Shown: positions 1 to 11,339 of the stretch, piece by piece
How the letters are laid out: each line of letters opens with the position of its first letter
How positions within the stretch are numbered: the stretch's first letter is position 1
Assembly (NCBI GenBank): GCA_958295665.1
Contig: OY282558.1
Location: 65,274,789-65,338,788 of the forward strand
Direction: 5' to 3'
Origin: Tipula vernalis
Lineage: Eukaryota > Arthropoda > Insecta > Diptera > Tipulidae
DNA length: 64,000 nucleotides
Translations under genes and position numbers: made by a program
The notes under the pieces: model-generated
Databases searched by the model: none
Told to the model about the DNA's origin: nothing
Seen by the model: the letters and a program-made list of their open reading frames with translations, nothing else

Positions 1-2481
1 CCGCCTGCATTTTCAGGGCCATAATTGCAGCATCCTTTTTAATATGCAGGTGTAACGGTGTCAGTCCTAGAATTGTCTCCAACCCCGCGGTTGGACATGA
101 CTTCATTAGTAGATCATTTTTGGTTGTAGTCCCCAAGTACGCCCATAGAGTCTTTGACAGGCCCAGAAAGCCTTGGTGGCTCTATTTTGAACTTTCAACA
201 AATGTTGGTTCCAGTTCAGTCTTTGATCTAGGATAACCTCTAGATATTTAACCTCACTGGAAAAAGGAACAGTAGTACCGTTTAACGAGGGAGCTGTAAG
301 CGCAAGCTTTGTCCTCCTCGTAAAAGGAACAATGACAGTTTTGCTTGGATTGACACTGAGTTCTTTCTGGTAACACCACTGCCATATTATCTTGAGTGCA
401 TTTTGCATGCGATCAGAAATGACCTCATCAAACTTGCCTCTGATTATGATAGCCACATCATCCGCATAGCCATGGACATCAAACCCATGGCTACTCAGAA
501 GGACCAGTAGTCCGTCAATAACCAATGACCACAAAAGAGGAAATAGTACGCCTCCTTGGGAACAGCCCTTTACGGCCTTGATGGTTACTGATTCGCCACC
601 TAGTCTGGCAGTAATCTCACGATGTTCCAGCATGGAACGGATCCACCTAATTGTAGAAAGCGGAACCCTTTTCCCCATTGCTGCCCTCTATATAGATCCA
701 TAGGAGGTATTATCAAACGCCCCCTCAATGTCCACAAAGGGCAATTTATTTATATGTCACTGCTTTTTCAATCCTCGTTACTAGACCGCTAAGGGCCATC
801 ACCGTGGATTTACCAGTTTGATAGGCAAATTGGCCCCGATGCAGCGGATTCTTTCCAAGGACCTCACTTCTTATTTGATAGTCCAGGATTTTTTCCATCG
901 TCTTCAAAAGAAACGATGTGAGGCTAATTGGCCGATATGCCCTGGCCTGGGTGTCTGGACGACCCCCGCCCTTTGGTATAAAGACCACATTTACTTTCCT
1001 CCACAGTTTCGGAATATAGTTAAAAGCATAACTTGCCCGAAACATCTGGATCAAGCTGGGGACTATTTCCTCAATACCTTTTTGAAGTAAAGCTGGAAAG
1101 ATACCATCCCCTCCAGCGGATTTGAAAGGTTCAAAAGACCCAATAGCCCATCGCACCTTGCTGGGTGTGAAAATTTTCCCAGAGAGACACCAGATCCTAC
1201 TGTGAGGCGCATAGGCCACCTAACTTGAGGGATCATGCGAGTCCTCTTGGGCTCGTACCACTACTGAATCCGGAAAGTGGGTCTCTAACAGTACCTCTAA
1301 GGTTTCCTTCCGGTTTTCAGTGAACCCCCCATGTTGCTCCAGAAGGAGAAGTTCTAAACCATTTGAATGATCCCTGGAAAGTACTTTCTGGAGATGAGCT
1401 GCAGAGGGCAATTCATTGATTCCCTCACAGAAATTCCTACAGGTAGCCCTTTTGGATCTCCTTAGTTCAAGATTATATTCCGTCAAGGCCATCTTATACT
1501 CGCCCCATTCACCGGTGCGTTTAGCCTTGTTGAATAATCTTCTCGATTTTTTCCTCAGTTTACCCAGCGTCCTGTTCCACCAAGGGACCATCTTTGTGGA
1601 CTCTCTTCGCTTAACTGGTCAGCTGTTCTCGTAAGCCAAGTGTATAGAATTATGCAGCTGGTTTGAACAGATCTCCAAACCCTCTGGAGACTCTATGTTC
1701 CCCACAACCGAAGGCATTTCTGATTCGAGTGAGACTCTATAAGAGTCCCAGTCGGTCAGTTTTGGAATTCTGATTTCCTGCCGCTGCATGGTCTCAGCCG
1801 CCAAATCGAATCTGATGTGCAAGTGATCCGATAATGAGGCCTCTTCAGACACAAGCCAGTTTTTGACCAAGTCGATGAAATGCGGACTAGCAAGTGTCAA
1901 ATCTAGGACGCACCTCTTGCCTAATCGCATTTATAAAAGTAGTTTTCCTTCCCCTATTGACAATGAACTACATTATTTGAGATCAGAAATTCAAAAAGGT
2001 ACTCACCCCTGTTATTGATGTCCGTGCTACCCCACACCGTGTGGTGCGCGTTTGCATCGCATCCTATCAGGTAGACCAGCCCATTGCGTTTGCAATGAGC
2101 TATGAGCCGCCTAACGTCAAGTGGAGGTATTAACTCTGAGTCTCCAGGAAAGTAGGCGGAGGCTATTATAGCCTCCTGATTGCCTCTTTCACCCAGAACC
2201 TCCACCATTACTGCAACCAAGTCCCTGGAGATGAACTCTGAAATGGGAATAAAATTAATTTGCGAACTGGCCAACACGGCCGCTCTTGGACTCTGAGTTC
2301 CGTTATGATAAATTAACTTACCCACTTGATTTGGTATACCTCTAATCTGGTTACCAATCACCCATGGCTCCTGGATTAGAGCCATGCCAATGTTTTGGCA
2401 GATAAACCTACGACAAAGGACGTCCGAAGACGCCTTTGCATGATGCAGGTTTATCTGCAGGCAGACGATGTGTGCCTTCAT
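1..2481 (-). pseudogene. ORF2 (endonuclease/reverse transcriptase) of LOA-like copy A, truncated
   Basis: The ATG at 2479-2481 opens an exonuclease-endonuclease-phosphatase domain (ALIQEPW near the start, then GCDANAHHTVWGS) that cuts target DNA. RT follows, with KLWRKVNVVFIPKGGG, RPISLTSFLLKTMEKI, GCSQGGVLFPLLW and the catalytic YADD near 457-468. The C-terminal RNase H lies outside the window. It is broken by frameshifts near 1930-1955, by TAG at 1220-1222, by TAA at 746-748, by a small deletion relative to copy B in the RT motif A region, and by a TAG before the AAMGKR segment. Two of these TAG codons also occur in copy B. Confidence 0.8.
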
Positions 2482-3897
2482 TTTTCCGAAGCCCCTTCTG
2501 AAGGCCCTGCTCAGCCTCCTTTTCAGCACCGCCACCACCCGCATGCTTTTTTTGTTCGGCCGATGGCTGACCAGTGTCCTCCATCGCCGTTCTAACGAGT
2601 GGCTTGCACGGGGGAGCCCTTGTAAGGCCTTCTCCCGCGGAACCCCTGACGCCTTCCTCTCCCTTTCCCGCCTTCTCCTCACCTGTCTCCTAGAGAGGGC
2701 GGTCACCCCGGTGGTCTTAGCTACAGGTGCCGCTACCGTAGCTTCTACAGGCTTCACCACTTGGGTCCCGCCGACAGAAGCCGGTTTAGCTCCACTCTGA
2801 CCACACTTGGGTTGCAATTGTACAGTCCCAAATTTATATTTGACCTTAAAGCCAACCCGCTTGAGCTTCTCAACTGAAGAATGGTCTATAGAGAACGTGA
2901 AAAAGGCCAAAGAGCCTTTCGCCTCTCTCCTGATCACTCTTTAGTTTATCACCTGCATGCCCTCATTTTGGCTTTTTATAAAACCAAAAGGCTTCTCCGT
3001 GGGCAATTCAGCACTATTTGGGAAGGTGCCGAACACAATCCTGGCTCGAGGCAGGTTTTCCGCCTCGGCCAGGATCAGCTGCGCACCCTCCCATGGCTTG
3101 ATACTGCCTATGGCCTCCCTGAGCCACTGAACAGTGGCCCGATCAGCACAGGTTAGTACCAGCCAACCAGGCCGAAGCTGACTGCCAAGGAACTTAGGTT
3201 TAAGCTCCTTGGCCTCTTGCTCTAGCACCTTATCTAGGATGCCCTCCTGGACAGCCTTAAGCTGCTCTCCAGTGAGGACAACCTCTGGAAAACCAGTGGG
3301 CAAGATCCCAACGATCTTCGACTACGCAGCCTGCCTGAAGGTAAGTCCAGACCGGACCGCAGAACCCGAGACCGTCGGGACAGATTCTTCTCCCCTGGCC
3401 TTTTTTTGTGACGGTGGAGTACCCTCATCCGAGCGGATCCTCTTTGACGGTGGAGCCTCTGCGGGAGCACAAGACTCCCTTTGTGGCCGCATCGCCAGAA
3501 GCCTTTTCTCGCTTCCGGGCGGTTTGCCCTCAGCAAGAAGCCTCTTGTACTGCTTCTTCGCGGCCCCACACATTTTCACGCGAGGAGCCGCGGAAGGTTT
3601 GTCAGTGATGCTGACAGTTCCTTTCGGGTCCTCCCCGACGACTTTGCTTGCCCCTGCTTTCACAGAGGCGATACCCCCACTTACGGGGGCCCAGTTCTCA
3701 TCTAATGAGGTGTCCATGTCGGAGTTGAGAACTAATTTCTCAAGCCCCGAACGGAGCTCCCCATCCGATGGACCACTCCTCGAGAGTTCCACAACGGAAA
3801 GAGGGCCGAGGTCCTCGAACACCGCCGCGGAACTATCGCTGGTGCATGACGCTTTAGGAGCGTCATCATCCTTATTATTTTTACCTTGTTTAAACAT
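2478..3897 (-). pseudogene. ORF1 (nucleic-acid-binding gag-like protein) of LOA-like copy A
   Basis: The start is the ATG at 3897. The N-terminal part is acidic and serine-rich, followed by a basic stretch. The middle (about 2880-3300) contains a DUF4780-like segment with motifs such as RPGWLVLTCAD and SIKPWEGAQL; I recognise this domain from ORF1 of LOA-type elements. The frame shifts between about 3240 and 3330 and again before 2937, so the ORF is broken. Its stop overlaps the ORF2 start as ATGA at 2478-2481, which fits coupled translation of the two ORFs. No CCHC knuckle is evident. Confidence 0.7.
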
Positions 3898-4374
3898 TTT
3901 GTTCCCACGAGTTGCTGGGAAAAGAAAGTCGCCTGTGGGACACCCAGCTTTACCACAGGAAGGCTAAATAAAACTAGAGGGCGCCTGGTATCCAGAGTCC
4001 GCATACTTTGGACTGATTAAGCTGTTAGCCATTCATCCATCGGCATATGCTGTTCCACCTTAGATTAGGTTTTTTTTTCAAGGATTTCTTCTTTAGCCCC
4101 GTAATTTAGCCTGTGCCAAATGATCAGAAGTACCAAAGGGCCTCAGTTACAAGTGATTGCCACGAGGAGGCAGTACGTTCACCTGCGAATTGTGACCAGG
4201 TTACTCCTTCCACAATTGAACCCGTCACGCCAGCTGCCTAAAACATGACCAGAACAGCTCGCGTAATGTGCACCCTACCGAAAGGTTACGGAGCTGGTAG
4301 ATTACTCTACTCAACTTTGATCTCCCCCTCCAGTAGACGCCAAACCACCTTAATTGGGGATAAATTTAGCTACA

Positions 4375-5225
4375 TACGTAACCATTCCCACAAACCTTTG
4401 TAGTTGCTTCGTATTTTTGGGTGTCTTGATTTTTCCGATGACCTCAATCTTTTCATCATTTGATGAAAAGCCCTTCAGATGATAAAATATGCCCTAGGAA
4501 CTTAGGTTTTTTCTATTGAACAAGCATTCGTCCCTATTTAGCTTCAAGCCAGCTGATGTGAGTTTTTTAATCACCTCTTTTGTTCTAACTTCCAGCTCTT
4601 CACTCGATGCCACATGAATAAGAATGTCATCCATCGAACATCCTACATTCTCGAAACTATCTAACATTTGTGACATTATTTGCTGGAACACCTCAGGAGC
4701 CGACGCTAATCCAAACGGTAATCTCAGGCAGGTGTAATGACCCCATGGTGTCGAAAACGCCAAATATTTCTGCGTTCTTTCGGTGACTTTGATTTGCCAG
4801 AATCCACGTTTACAGTCTAAAAGCGTAAATAATTTTGATCCTTTAACTTGTGCTGATATTTCTTCTAAAGCTTATAATGACCATTGGTGACACCATTGGC
4901 GTCGGTTCTTTGATTGGTTTAATGACTCCTAGTTTAGTCATGTTCTCTAATTCGTGTTTTTTCATCGCGTGCGGGATACGTCTCGGCGGAATAACTACAA
5001 GGTCCGGATTAGCTTTGAGATCAATATCATAAGCGTAGTTTTTCAAACAACCTAGTCCTTCGAATACATGATCTTCGATTGCTAAACTTTCATCATTCGA
5101 TTGTATGTTTATTTCGTCCGTTCGTTTTACTAGACCAAAATCTATGCATGAATTAATTCCTAATATTGGGCCTGTACTTTCGTCAACGATTTTTAACGTT
5201 ACCCAGACTTGTTTATTTTTTGCTA
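4375..5225 (-). pseudogene. Ty3/gypsy-like reverse transcriptase fragment
   Basis: Minus-strand frames encode the protease-to-RT linker (IPPRRIPHAMKKHELE, MTKLGVIKPI) and RT motifs including the segment LRLPFGLASAPEVFQQIM. The catalytic YxDD box appears as SMDD (around 4630), so the usual Tyr is replaced. At least two frame changes occur (near 4765 and 4843). The fragment continues faintly towards 4375 with a connection-like KIKTPKNTKQLQRFVGM segment and is then cut by LOA copy A. Neither LTR nor integrase is visible. Confidence 0.75.
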
Positions 5226-5573
5226 CAAGACGTTATTTTGTCCAGCACTGACCAACGGTAAGCGGGAAATAACGTTGAATCAAACATTGGTCCTTCGAGC
5301 TACAAAACAACCGTGCCTTTGCAAAACAGTACTAAAAAAACCAAGTTATCAAAGGAGAAAATTTAATCACTTCAAGGGATAAATTGACACGGTAAAAGCC
5401 TTACGCAAGTAGACCTCTACTGGAAAGCTGATCAACAAAATAAAGGCAATATCAAGAAGGATGGACCGCAAAGGGAATCAAGATTTCAACCTCTAGCAAC
5501 TATAATTAGAGAAAAGGGAAACAAGAAACCGCAGCCACAAAACTAACAAAACATTGCAAAGAAGGAAACGCAT
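5226..5573. other. Unassigned stretch, probably decayed BEL/Pao gag
   Basis: No open frame of note. It immediately precedes the BEL/Pao zinc-knuckle segment, so it may be decayed gag, but no gag motif could be read. Confidence 0.3.
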
Positions 5574-6149
5574 GTGGCAACAATAAATGAACCATCCTGT
5601 GGTTATTGCGGTGGAACTCATCAAGTTACAGGTTGCAAGACTTTCCAAAACTTAGCGATAGTGGAACGAACTTCAGCTGCTAGAGCAAAATCCTTGTGTA
5701 GAAGCTGCTTACAGAATTATCATGGAAGATATTGCCACAAAAGATGTGCAACATGCAATGGATCTCATCATATGCTACTCCACGACAGAGAAAAGGCAAC
5801 CAAAAAACCGAAAGAAACCCCTGCAAAAACCACCTTACAAACAGCTAATAAAGCTGCGCAAGGTAGCATTTTGTTAGCTACCGCCATGGTAAAAATAACA
5901 TGTAATGATGAAGAACACTTGGTCCGTCTTCTAATTGATCCAGGCTCCCAAGTCACCTTCATAACTGAAGAGTTAGCAAACAATCTCAATCTTACAAGAA
6001 CACCGATTCGAGCAGACATCGCCGGAATGGGTCGGACAGAAGCCGGTACGGCTCATTCATCAGTAGAGTTCATCATTAGTCCGCGGTTTTCTTCAAATTT
6101 CAAGATCAAAATGAAGGCTATGGTGGACGGGTCCGAAATGGCTCAATAG
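5574..6149 (+). pseudogene. BEL/Pao gag C-terminus and protease
   Basis: The open frame has no ATG at its left end (the first codon is GTG), so it is an internal piece of a longer polyprotein. It starts with a Cys/His cluster typical of BEL/Pao (CGYCGGTHQVTGC, then CRSCLQNYHGRYC and CNGSHHMLLH). A retropepsin-like segment follows with LIDPGSQVTFI; the usual D-S/T-G triad reads D-P-G, which would probably inactivate the protease. The frame stops at 6149, where the pol deletion begins. Confidence 0.75.
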
Positions 6150-6201
6150 GCCGACTCAGGATTGGCCACAACCTATTCAAGTCAACGACACCGCACTAGA
6201 G

Positions 6202-7755
6202 GTGAAGCATGTGATGTTAACTGCTACTGCTAAAATAGTTAATCCATTTGTGCAGCTAGTAAAAGAACATTCGGACATCAACAAAATATTCCGCATCATC
6301 AGCTATTGTCGACGCTTCATAAAGAAAAGTTTAAAGATGCAAGACGGCCATATGACGCACAACATCGTACCGACCGGTTTGGAGCTCAAGGAAGCAAGAG
6401 AAGAATTATACAGAGCGATACAACATGAAGAGTTCCAGAAAGAAATTATTCGTTTACAAAAACATGACTCTGTTTCAGCAAAAAGCCATCTCTAATCGCT
6501 TAATCCATTTATTGACGAACAGCAAATCCTGCGAGTAGGAGGTAGAATTGCGAACAGCGCCCTACATTTCGAAACCAAGCATCCAATCATACTACCTTCA
6601 AAACACTGTTTAACCAAGCTGCTGATAGCTGATGCACACCTACGATCATTGCACGGCGGCAGCCAGCTGACTCTAGCTCTTCTTAGAAGAAGTTACTGGA
6701 TCATAAACGGCAGAAGTAGAATTCGGGCAGAAATAAACAAGTGTGTAACATGTGATCGCTTCAAATCCGCTAGAAAATTACAGTTAATGGCAGACTTACC
6801 TCAAGGACGAGTTTTACCGTCACATCCATTCACACACACGGGCTTAGACTTTGCAGGACCTATTCAAGTTAGAGTTTCTAAAGGAAAGGGCATGAAGTCA
6901 TACAAGGGATACATAGCAGTCTTTGTATGTTTTTCAACTAAGGCGGTCTATCTCGAGATTGTGAGCGATTTAACTGCAATAGCCTTTGTAGGAGCATTCA
7001 GAAGATTGATTGCGCGCAAAGGTATAAGCCAACATATTTATTCTGATAATGATACGAATTTTGTCGGAGTTCGATCAATACTCAACAAGGAAAAGCGTGA
7101 GCTAATAATGGCACAGAATGGCATTTTATTCCACCATCAGCACCATATTTCGGAGGGCTAAGGGAGGCAGCAGTCAAGACAATGAAGTATCACCTAAAGC
7201 GAATAATCGAAAAATTCACACTATCATACGAAGAAATTTCAACAGTAATTTCCCAAATCGAAGCATGTCTCAATTCTAGCCCACTGGTAACTAAATCGGC
7301 AGATCCGTCTGAAGTAGTCCTAACACCAGGTCACTTCTTAATAGGCGATTCACTACTCGCCGTTCCAGAATCAGATTTGTTGCATGAAAATATAACTTTA
7401 GGACAGCTTTGGAAACTATTGCAAAAGATGGTTCAACAATTTTGGAAGCGATGGTCGACCGATTACCTATCAAGCCTTCAACAGCGGGCAACATAGAATT
7501 GCAAACAGCCAGAAGTCAAACTAGATGACATTGTTTGGATTAAAGACAACCATCTGCCACCGACTAAGTGGCCCCTTGGGCAAATTGTCAAATTGCATCC
7601 GGGATTAGATAAGCTGACTAGAGTCATGACAGTAAAGGATAGTCACGGCATCAAATTTAAACGACCAATCTCGAAGATAAACATTCTCCCTATCAAAGAC
7701 GCAGAAAAGCTCCAGAGAAAGAACAAAGCAGAGAAACTCGCAGTAGATACATAAG
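6202..7755 (+). pseudogene. BEL/Pao RNase H end and integrase
   Basis: Several frames together encode a BEL/Pao integrase. The zinc-binding region has LRSLHGGSQLT and CVTCDRFKS. The catalytic core has LDFAGPIQV and YSDNDTNFVG (first and second Asp), then a glycine-rich turn and the YHLKRIIEK helix. The C-terminal part has VVLTPGHFLIG and a terminal DIVWIKDNHLPPTKWPLG segment. The frame is interrupted near 6495, 7161 and 7496. Just upstream is only a short remnant of the end of RNase H, so reverse transcription could not be encoded here. Confidence 0.75.
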
Positions 7756-7777
7756 CGCAAGCACCAGAATCAAAATA

Positions 7778-8968
7778 ATGCAATTGTTCATATTGAGTTT
7801 ACTAGCAATGTGTAACGTTTGTTCAGGAACGTCAGCAGCTAATCTTCCGTATAACCTGACTAGTTTTTCATATCAGCCCGGACTCTATTTTGAATACACT
7901 GGAAACGTGCAGTTTACAAATAACCAATGGAAGATCATTGTATATTTTAACATGACAACTTATCACAACGAGCTAAGTTTGTATTAAGCTTGCGTGAGAA
8001 AGCTAACCCAGCTCTGTTTGAACAGCTCTATCCCTGATAGATGCTTAGTAATAACCAACCAACTGCAAAACAGCTTAGTCCACCACGGCAAAAATTACAG
8101 GCGAAAAAGAGGTGCTTTCAATATAGTAGGAAATATAGCAAGCGAGCTATTCAGGATACTAGACAATCGTAATGCAGAACATTATGAGCAGGAAATAGAA
8201 GAAAAGCAAGGAGAATCAGGAGTATTTACTAAAGCTCATAAAAAATCAGACATCTATTGCCGATGCCACCCTCAGTCTGCTTAAAAAAAACGAGGCAGAA
8301 ATGATTCAGCATTGGATGATACCATATTTAATCAGCAAGTAAATGAGCATTTGAACGATCTCAACAACATTAACAGATTCACAACTATGGCAATTCAGGC
8401 CTTGATGTCAAGGTTGAAATTTAAAGAGATTCAACAGAATTTAATTGAAGCCGTTCTAGATACTCACACTAAGGTAGTTAGTACTGCCATTTTAACACCA
8501 CCACCACAGATAGCAAAGGAAATCAACAAAATAACACAGTAGTTGCCACCAGATGTAGTTCTGCCAGGACATCAGGACCCTGATCAAATAATAACCTTAT
8601 ATCAACTGATATCTTGCGCGGGACGTCTAACCAAGGAAAAATATCAATTGTTTAAGCCCTTATCATTCCCAACATCAAGTGCTACCTTCATACAACCATT
8701 GATGCACATGCTATCCAGCTATAAGTTCAATCATTGCAAGCTCATTGAAGCTAGCTATATCTGCATACTTCAGCATCCAATGCGTACTGCTTATTTCAAC
8801 AACACTATTTGTGGGTTTCAATTGTTAATCTCAACGAAAACAAATAATTGCGCGACAGCGAAACAAAAGGCAGACAAGTCACAAACCAACTGGGTCAAAC
8901 TTAGGAACAATAACTGGTTGTTTTCATCGCAACATTCACAACCAGCCATTGAGTTGGAGTTGGGTTAG
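7778..8968 (+). pseudogene. Envelope-like ORF of the BEL/Pao element, broken
   Basis: The ATG at 7778 begins a hydrophobic signal-peptide-like segment of about 20 residues. Around 8100-8130 there is a basic furin-type site (RRKRG) followed by a small-residue/hydrophobic stretch, the arrangement of the insect retroelement and baculovirus F-type fusion proteins. A helical region follows at 8312-8542. In-frame stops at 7985, 8282 and 8540 break it into four pieces, so no functional protein is expected. No clear C-terminal membrane anchor was seen. The assignment rests on position after integrase, the signal peptide and the cleavage-site context. Confidence 0.6.
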
Positions 8969-9835
8969 GTTTTGGTTAGAGTTGAATTAGAGTTAGCTTG
9001 AGTTGAGTTCATATACGCATATAGTTTTTAAGACCGTATTCGAGTTTCGCATTAATTTAAGGGCTGGGTTGCTGGTAAAATTAAGTTTTAATTTGAATTG
9101 AGTTGAGTAGGGTGGTTGAATGGCGAATTTATTTGAGGTTGTGTTGAAGGTTGATTTGGAAGCTAGATTACATGTTGAGTTACGAGTAGGATTGAATTGA
9201 GTTCTTATACATATGCCATTTTTGGACGGTATTGATTTAGGGATTGAGTTTGTGATAGAGTTGACGGTTGAATTGGGATTTGAGTTGGGTTTTAGGTGAA
9301 ATTTAGTGAGAGGTTCAGTTGTTTCACGTATGCATTAAATACTATTGTATATGTTGATTTGGGGATTGATTAGGGAGTTGAGTTTGGGATAGGTTTGGGT
9401 GCTGAACTTGTGGTCGAGTTGGAGTTGATTAGGGTTGGGTTGGTTTTGAGTTGGGGCTGGTTGATCCAATGCAGTTAGGATTTAAATTGGCTTGTCTAGT
9501 TCTTATTTGAGCGCAGGTGCGCTTATAGTTTTTCCGGCTGTGTTGATTTTGGGATTGAGGTGGAGATTAGATTAGGCTGCGTTGATGTACGCATGTAATT
9601 TTTGAACTGTGCAACAGGGTTTGAGTTGAACGTTGAGTTTGCGGTTGAGTTAAGGATTGAGTAAGGGGTGTAGGATTATTTAGGGGCTGAGTTGTTGGGG
9701 TTGAATTGGTGATTGAGTTGAAGGTAGGGTTATCGTTTGATTTAATGATTTTGTTGAGATTGAGTTGATGATTGAGTTAAGAGGTTCAGTTAGGGATTGA
9801 TTTGGGATGAATTAATTTTCAGGAGCGAAGTTTTC
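8945..9835. repeat. Degenerate TTGAG-rich repeat block
   Basis: This block is built of irregular repeats of GTTGAGTTG, GGATTGAG, GGTTGAG and similar words. It is strongly G/T-biased on the plus strand and C/A-biased on the other. No unit length is strictly kept, and there is no credible coding frame. A shorter block of the same words lies at about 59256-59500. Both blocks sit upstream of near-identical chemosensory-like genes, so the repeat may belong to the duplicated segment. Confidence 0.75.
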
Positions 9836-10306
9836 ATCACCTCGTATTTTTTACGTTTAGATTGCAGATTAAATATATTGTTAACATTATTTTAGCTTTA
9901 AAAATTACAATCGGATTAATGCTTCTCATATATTGAACTTGAACATGTATTTATTGAAATGATGTCGACAAGCGGTAATTAAAATTTATGTTAACTAGTA
10001 ATTTGTTTTCATATGACAAATAATTAACGATGAATATCGTAAATGATGAATTCTAGAGTATGCATCTCTAAAGTATCTGGAGGGGGCGAATCATTTTTGA
10101 CCACTCTTTAAAGTTGAGTAAATATTGATGGCTTTCAAATTTTTTCAGACCATTCTTAATTGTAGAAGTTTCACAGGCTTGCATTTCACCTTATCTAGAA
10201 TAAAAAACATTCTAGGGCTGCAATTGCCGATTATCTAATCTATCTTTTAATTACCTACATACATATAGGTATTTTTACTTTTTTTTAGATACATGCAAAT
10301 ATTTTT
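9836..10306. other. Upstream region of chemosensory-like gene 1
   Basis: A+T-rich non-coding DNA. From about 10085 onward it matches the region upstream of gene 4 (from about 59515) with scattered differences, for example in the CACTCTTTAAAG and ATTGATGGC words. No ORF. Confidence 0.6.
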
Positions 10307-10315
10307 TATATAAAA
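10307..10315 (+). promoter_or_regulatory. Probable TATA box of chemosensory-like gene 1
   Basis: TATATAAAA lies about 35 bp upstream of an initiator-like TCATTC (10340-10345) and 97 bp before the ATG. Both words are kept at the same spacing in the gene 4 copy (59737-59745 and 59770). The spacing is slightly longer than the usual 30-32 bp. Confidence 0.5.
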
Positions 10316-10403
10316 TCGAACGATTATCGATGATCGATCTCATTCAGCTGAGAATAGTTGAGTGCAAAGTTTTTCATTGATCCATCTGAGCAATTTTTGG
10401 AAA

Positions 10404-11089
10404 ATGAAAATAGTTTTAATTTTAGTGGCATGGTATATGTATTGTGTACAAATTATTGATGTAAGTGTGTTTAAAGTTTAATCAATTATAAAAGGTGGCA
10501 TAAAGATATTTTCTTGCAGTCAAGGAAGTATAGCATAATTTTTGACGACGAACTACTTCCCTACACAATCGAGAAAGGTGTGCCATCATTTTCGGAATAT
10601 TTTTCAATTGAACATCTAGCTTTTGAGCTAATCGATGACGATAAAGTTGAGATAGGCGGATACGGTGAATGTATAAAATCAATGGATCCTAAATTGCCAG
10701 TGCAGTTTGCTGTTAGAACACAATACCTTGATCAATCCTCATGGCGCGAGGCACCGTTACAATTGTTGTTATTGCATTTTTGCCCCGAGGCTGTGAATCC
10801 ATCACGTGTATGGTATAATGTTTCAAAATTATGGACGAATTGTCCTACACAAAAGGGGGTAAATTATATTGGTCACGGCAATTTATTTTTAGAGTGTGTT
10901 TTAAGTAAACAAACATTATCTTTCTAGGATAAGTGGTTTGTAGAGCATCAAATAATCAACGCTCATTTAGATATGCCACCTTCTTTTCCGATGGGTAAAT
11001 GGAGAGCACATATTATGTTTACGCAAGGATTACTTGGAAGTGTCACAAAATTTGGCGCTGTGCTAAATTTGGAACTTATACATGTTTGA
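10404..11089 (+). CDS. Secreted CheA/CheB-like chemosensory family protein, gene 1
   Basis: Three exons: 10404-10460, 10520-10858 and 10928-11089. The introns of 59 and 69 bp have GTAAG/CAG and GTAAA/TAG borders, all in phase 0, giving 185 residues. Exon 1 encodes a hydrophobic signal peptide ending in QIID. Exon 2 carries SRKYSIIFDDE, an aromatic/acidic core, HFCPEAVNPSRVWYN and NCPTQKG. Exon 3 has PPSFPMGKWRAH. Size, exon layout and the C-P-x-x-K-G motif suggest the insect CheA/CheB proteins (MD-2/GM2-activator-like lipid-binding fold), some of which act in Drosophila male gustatory hairs in pheromone sensing; family membership is inferred. Only two Cys remain in the mature part. An AATAAA lies at 11226-11231. 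Confidence 0.75.
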
Positions 11090-11339
11090 TTTAATTTGAC
11101 CTACTTTAAGAATTTTGGTTTGAAATACAAATTTACTTTTAATATTGCTTTACATTGCATTACACTGTTTGCCTTACTAAGTTTATTTCACATACATTCA
11201 CACATATATTTATGGAAATATAAAAAATAAATGGGAAAATTAAAACGCTCAAGCTAAATTTTACTTTCATTCATGTGATTTTCTCTTGATTTGACAATCG
11301 CAAATCAAGTTTGTTCCACATATCAAGAGCTATTCAATT

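Larger units (their letters stand above)
1..4344 (-). mobile_element. LOA-like non-LTR retrotransposon, copy A
   Basis: Read on the minus strand, this holds a 5' UTR, ORF1 and ORF2 (endonuclease plus reverse transcriptase), and it runs off the window start before the RNase H and 3' end. Its 5' end is placed at 4344 because the sequence TTTGGCGTCTACTGGAG also starts copy B (about 23230) and deletion derivative D (28721). The leucine-rich N-terminus of ORF2, with the QINLHHAKAS and LIQEPW motifs, together with the RNase H seen in copy B, suggests the LOA group of the I superclade. The R1 or I clades are alternatives. Several frameshifts and stops make this copy defective. It abuts a gypsy pol fragment at about 4375. 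Confidence 0.85.
5574..8968 (+). mobile_element. Decayed BEL/Pao retroelement with env-like third ORF
   Basis: Reading left to right: a gag-type zinc-finger cluster, an aspartic protease, an abrupt jump to the end of RNase H, integrase, then an envelope-like ORF. This order is that of BEL/Pao elements that carry env, such as the roo/Tas type. The RT and most of RNase H are missing between about 6150 and 6230. Multiple stops break the integrase and env segments. No LTRs were recognised at either end. The right end runs into TTGAG-rich repeat DNA. Confidence 0.8.

Noticed and set aside
2395..3967. Plus-strand ORFs antisense to LOA-like copy A (for example 252 codons at 3209)
   Set aside because: They are shadows of ORF1 on the other strand. 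Copy B shows the same antisense openness, caused by G+C-rich codon usage.
8945..9835. Possible insect telomeric TTAGG array
   Set aside because: Only scattered TTAGG words occur. The dominant word is TTGAG with irregular spacing.
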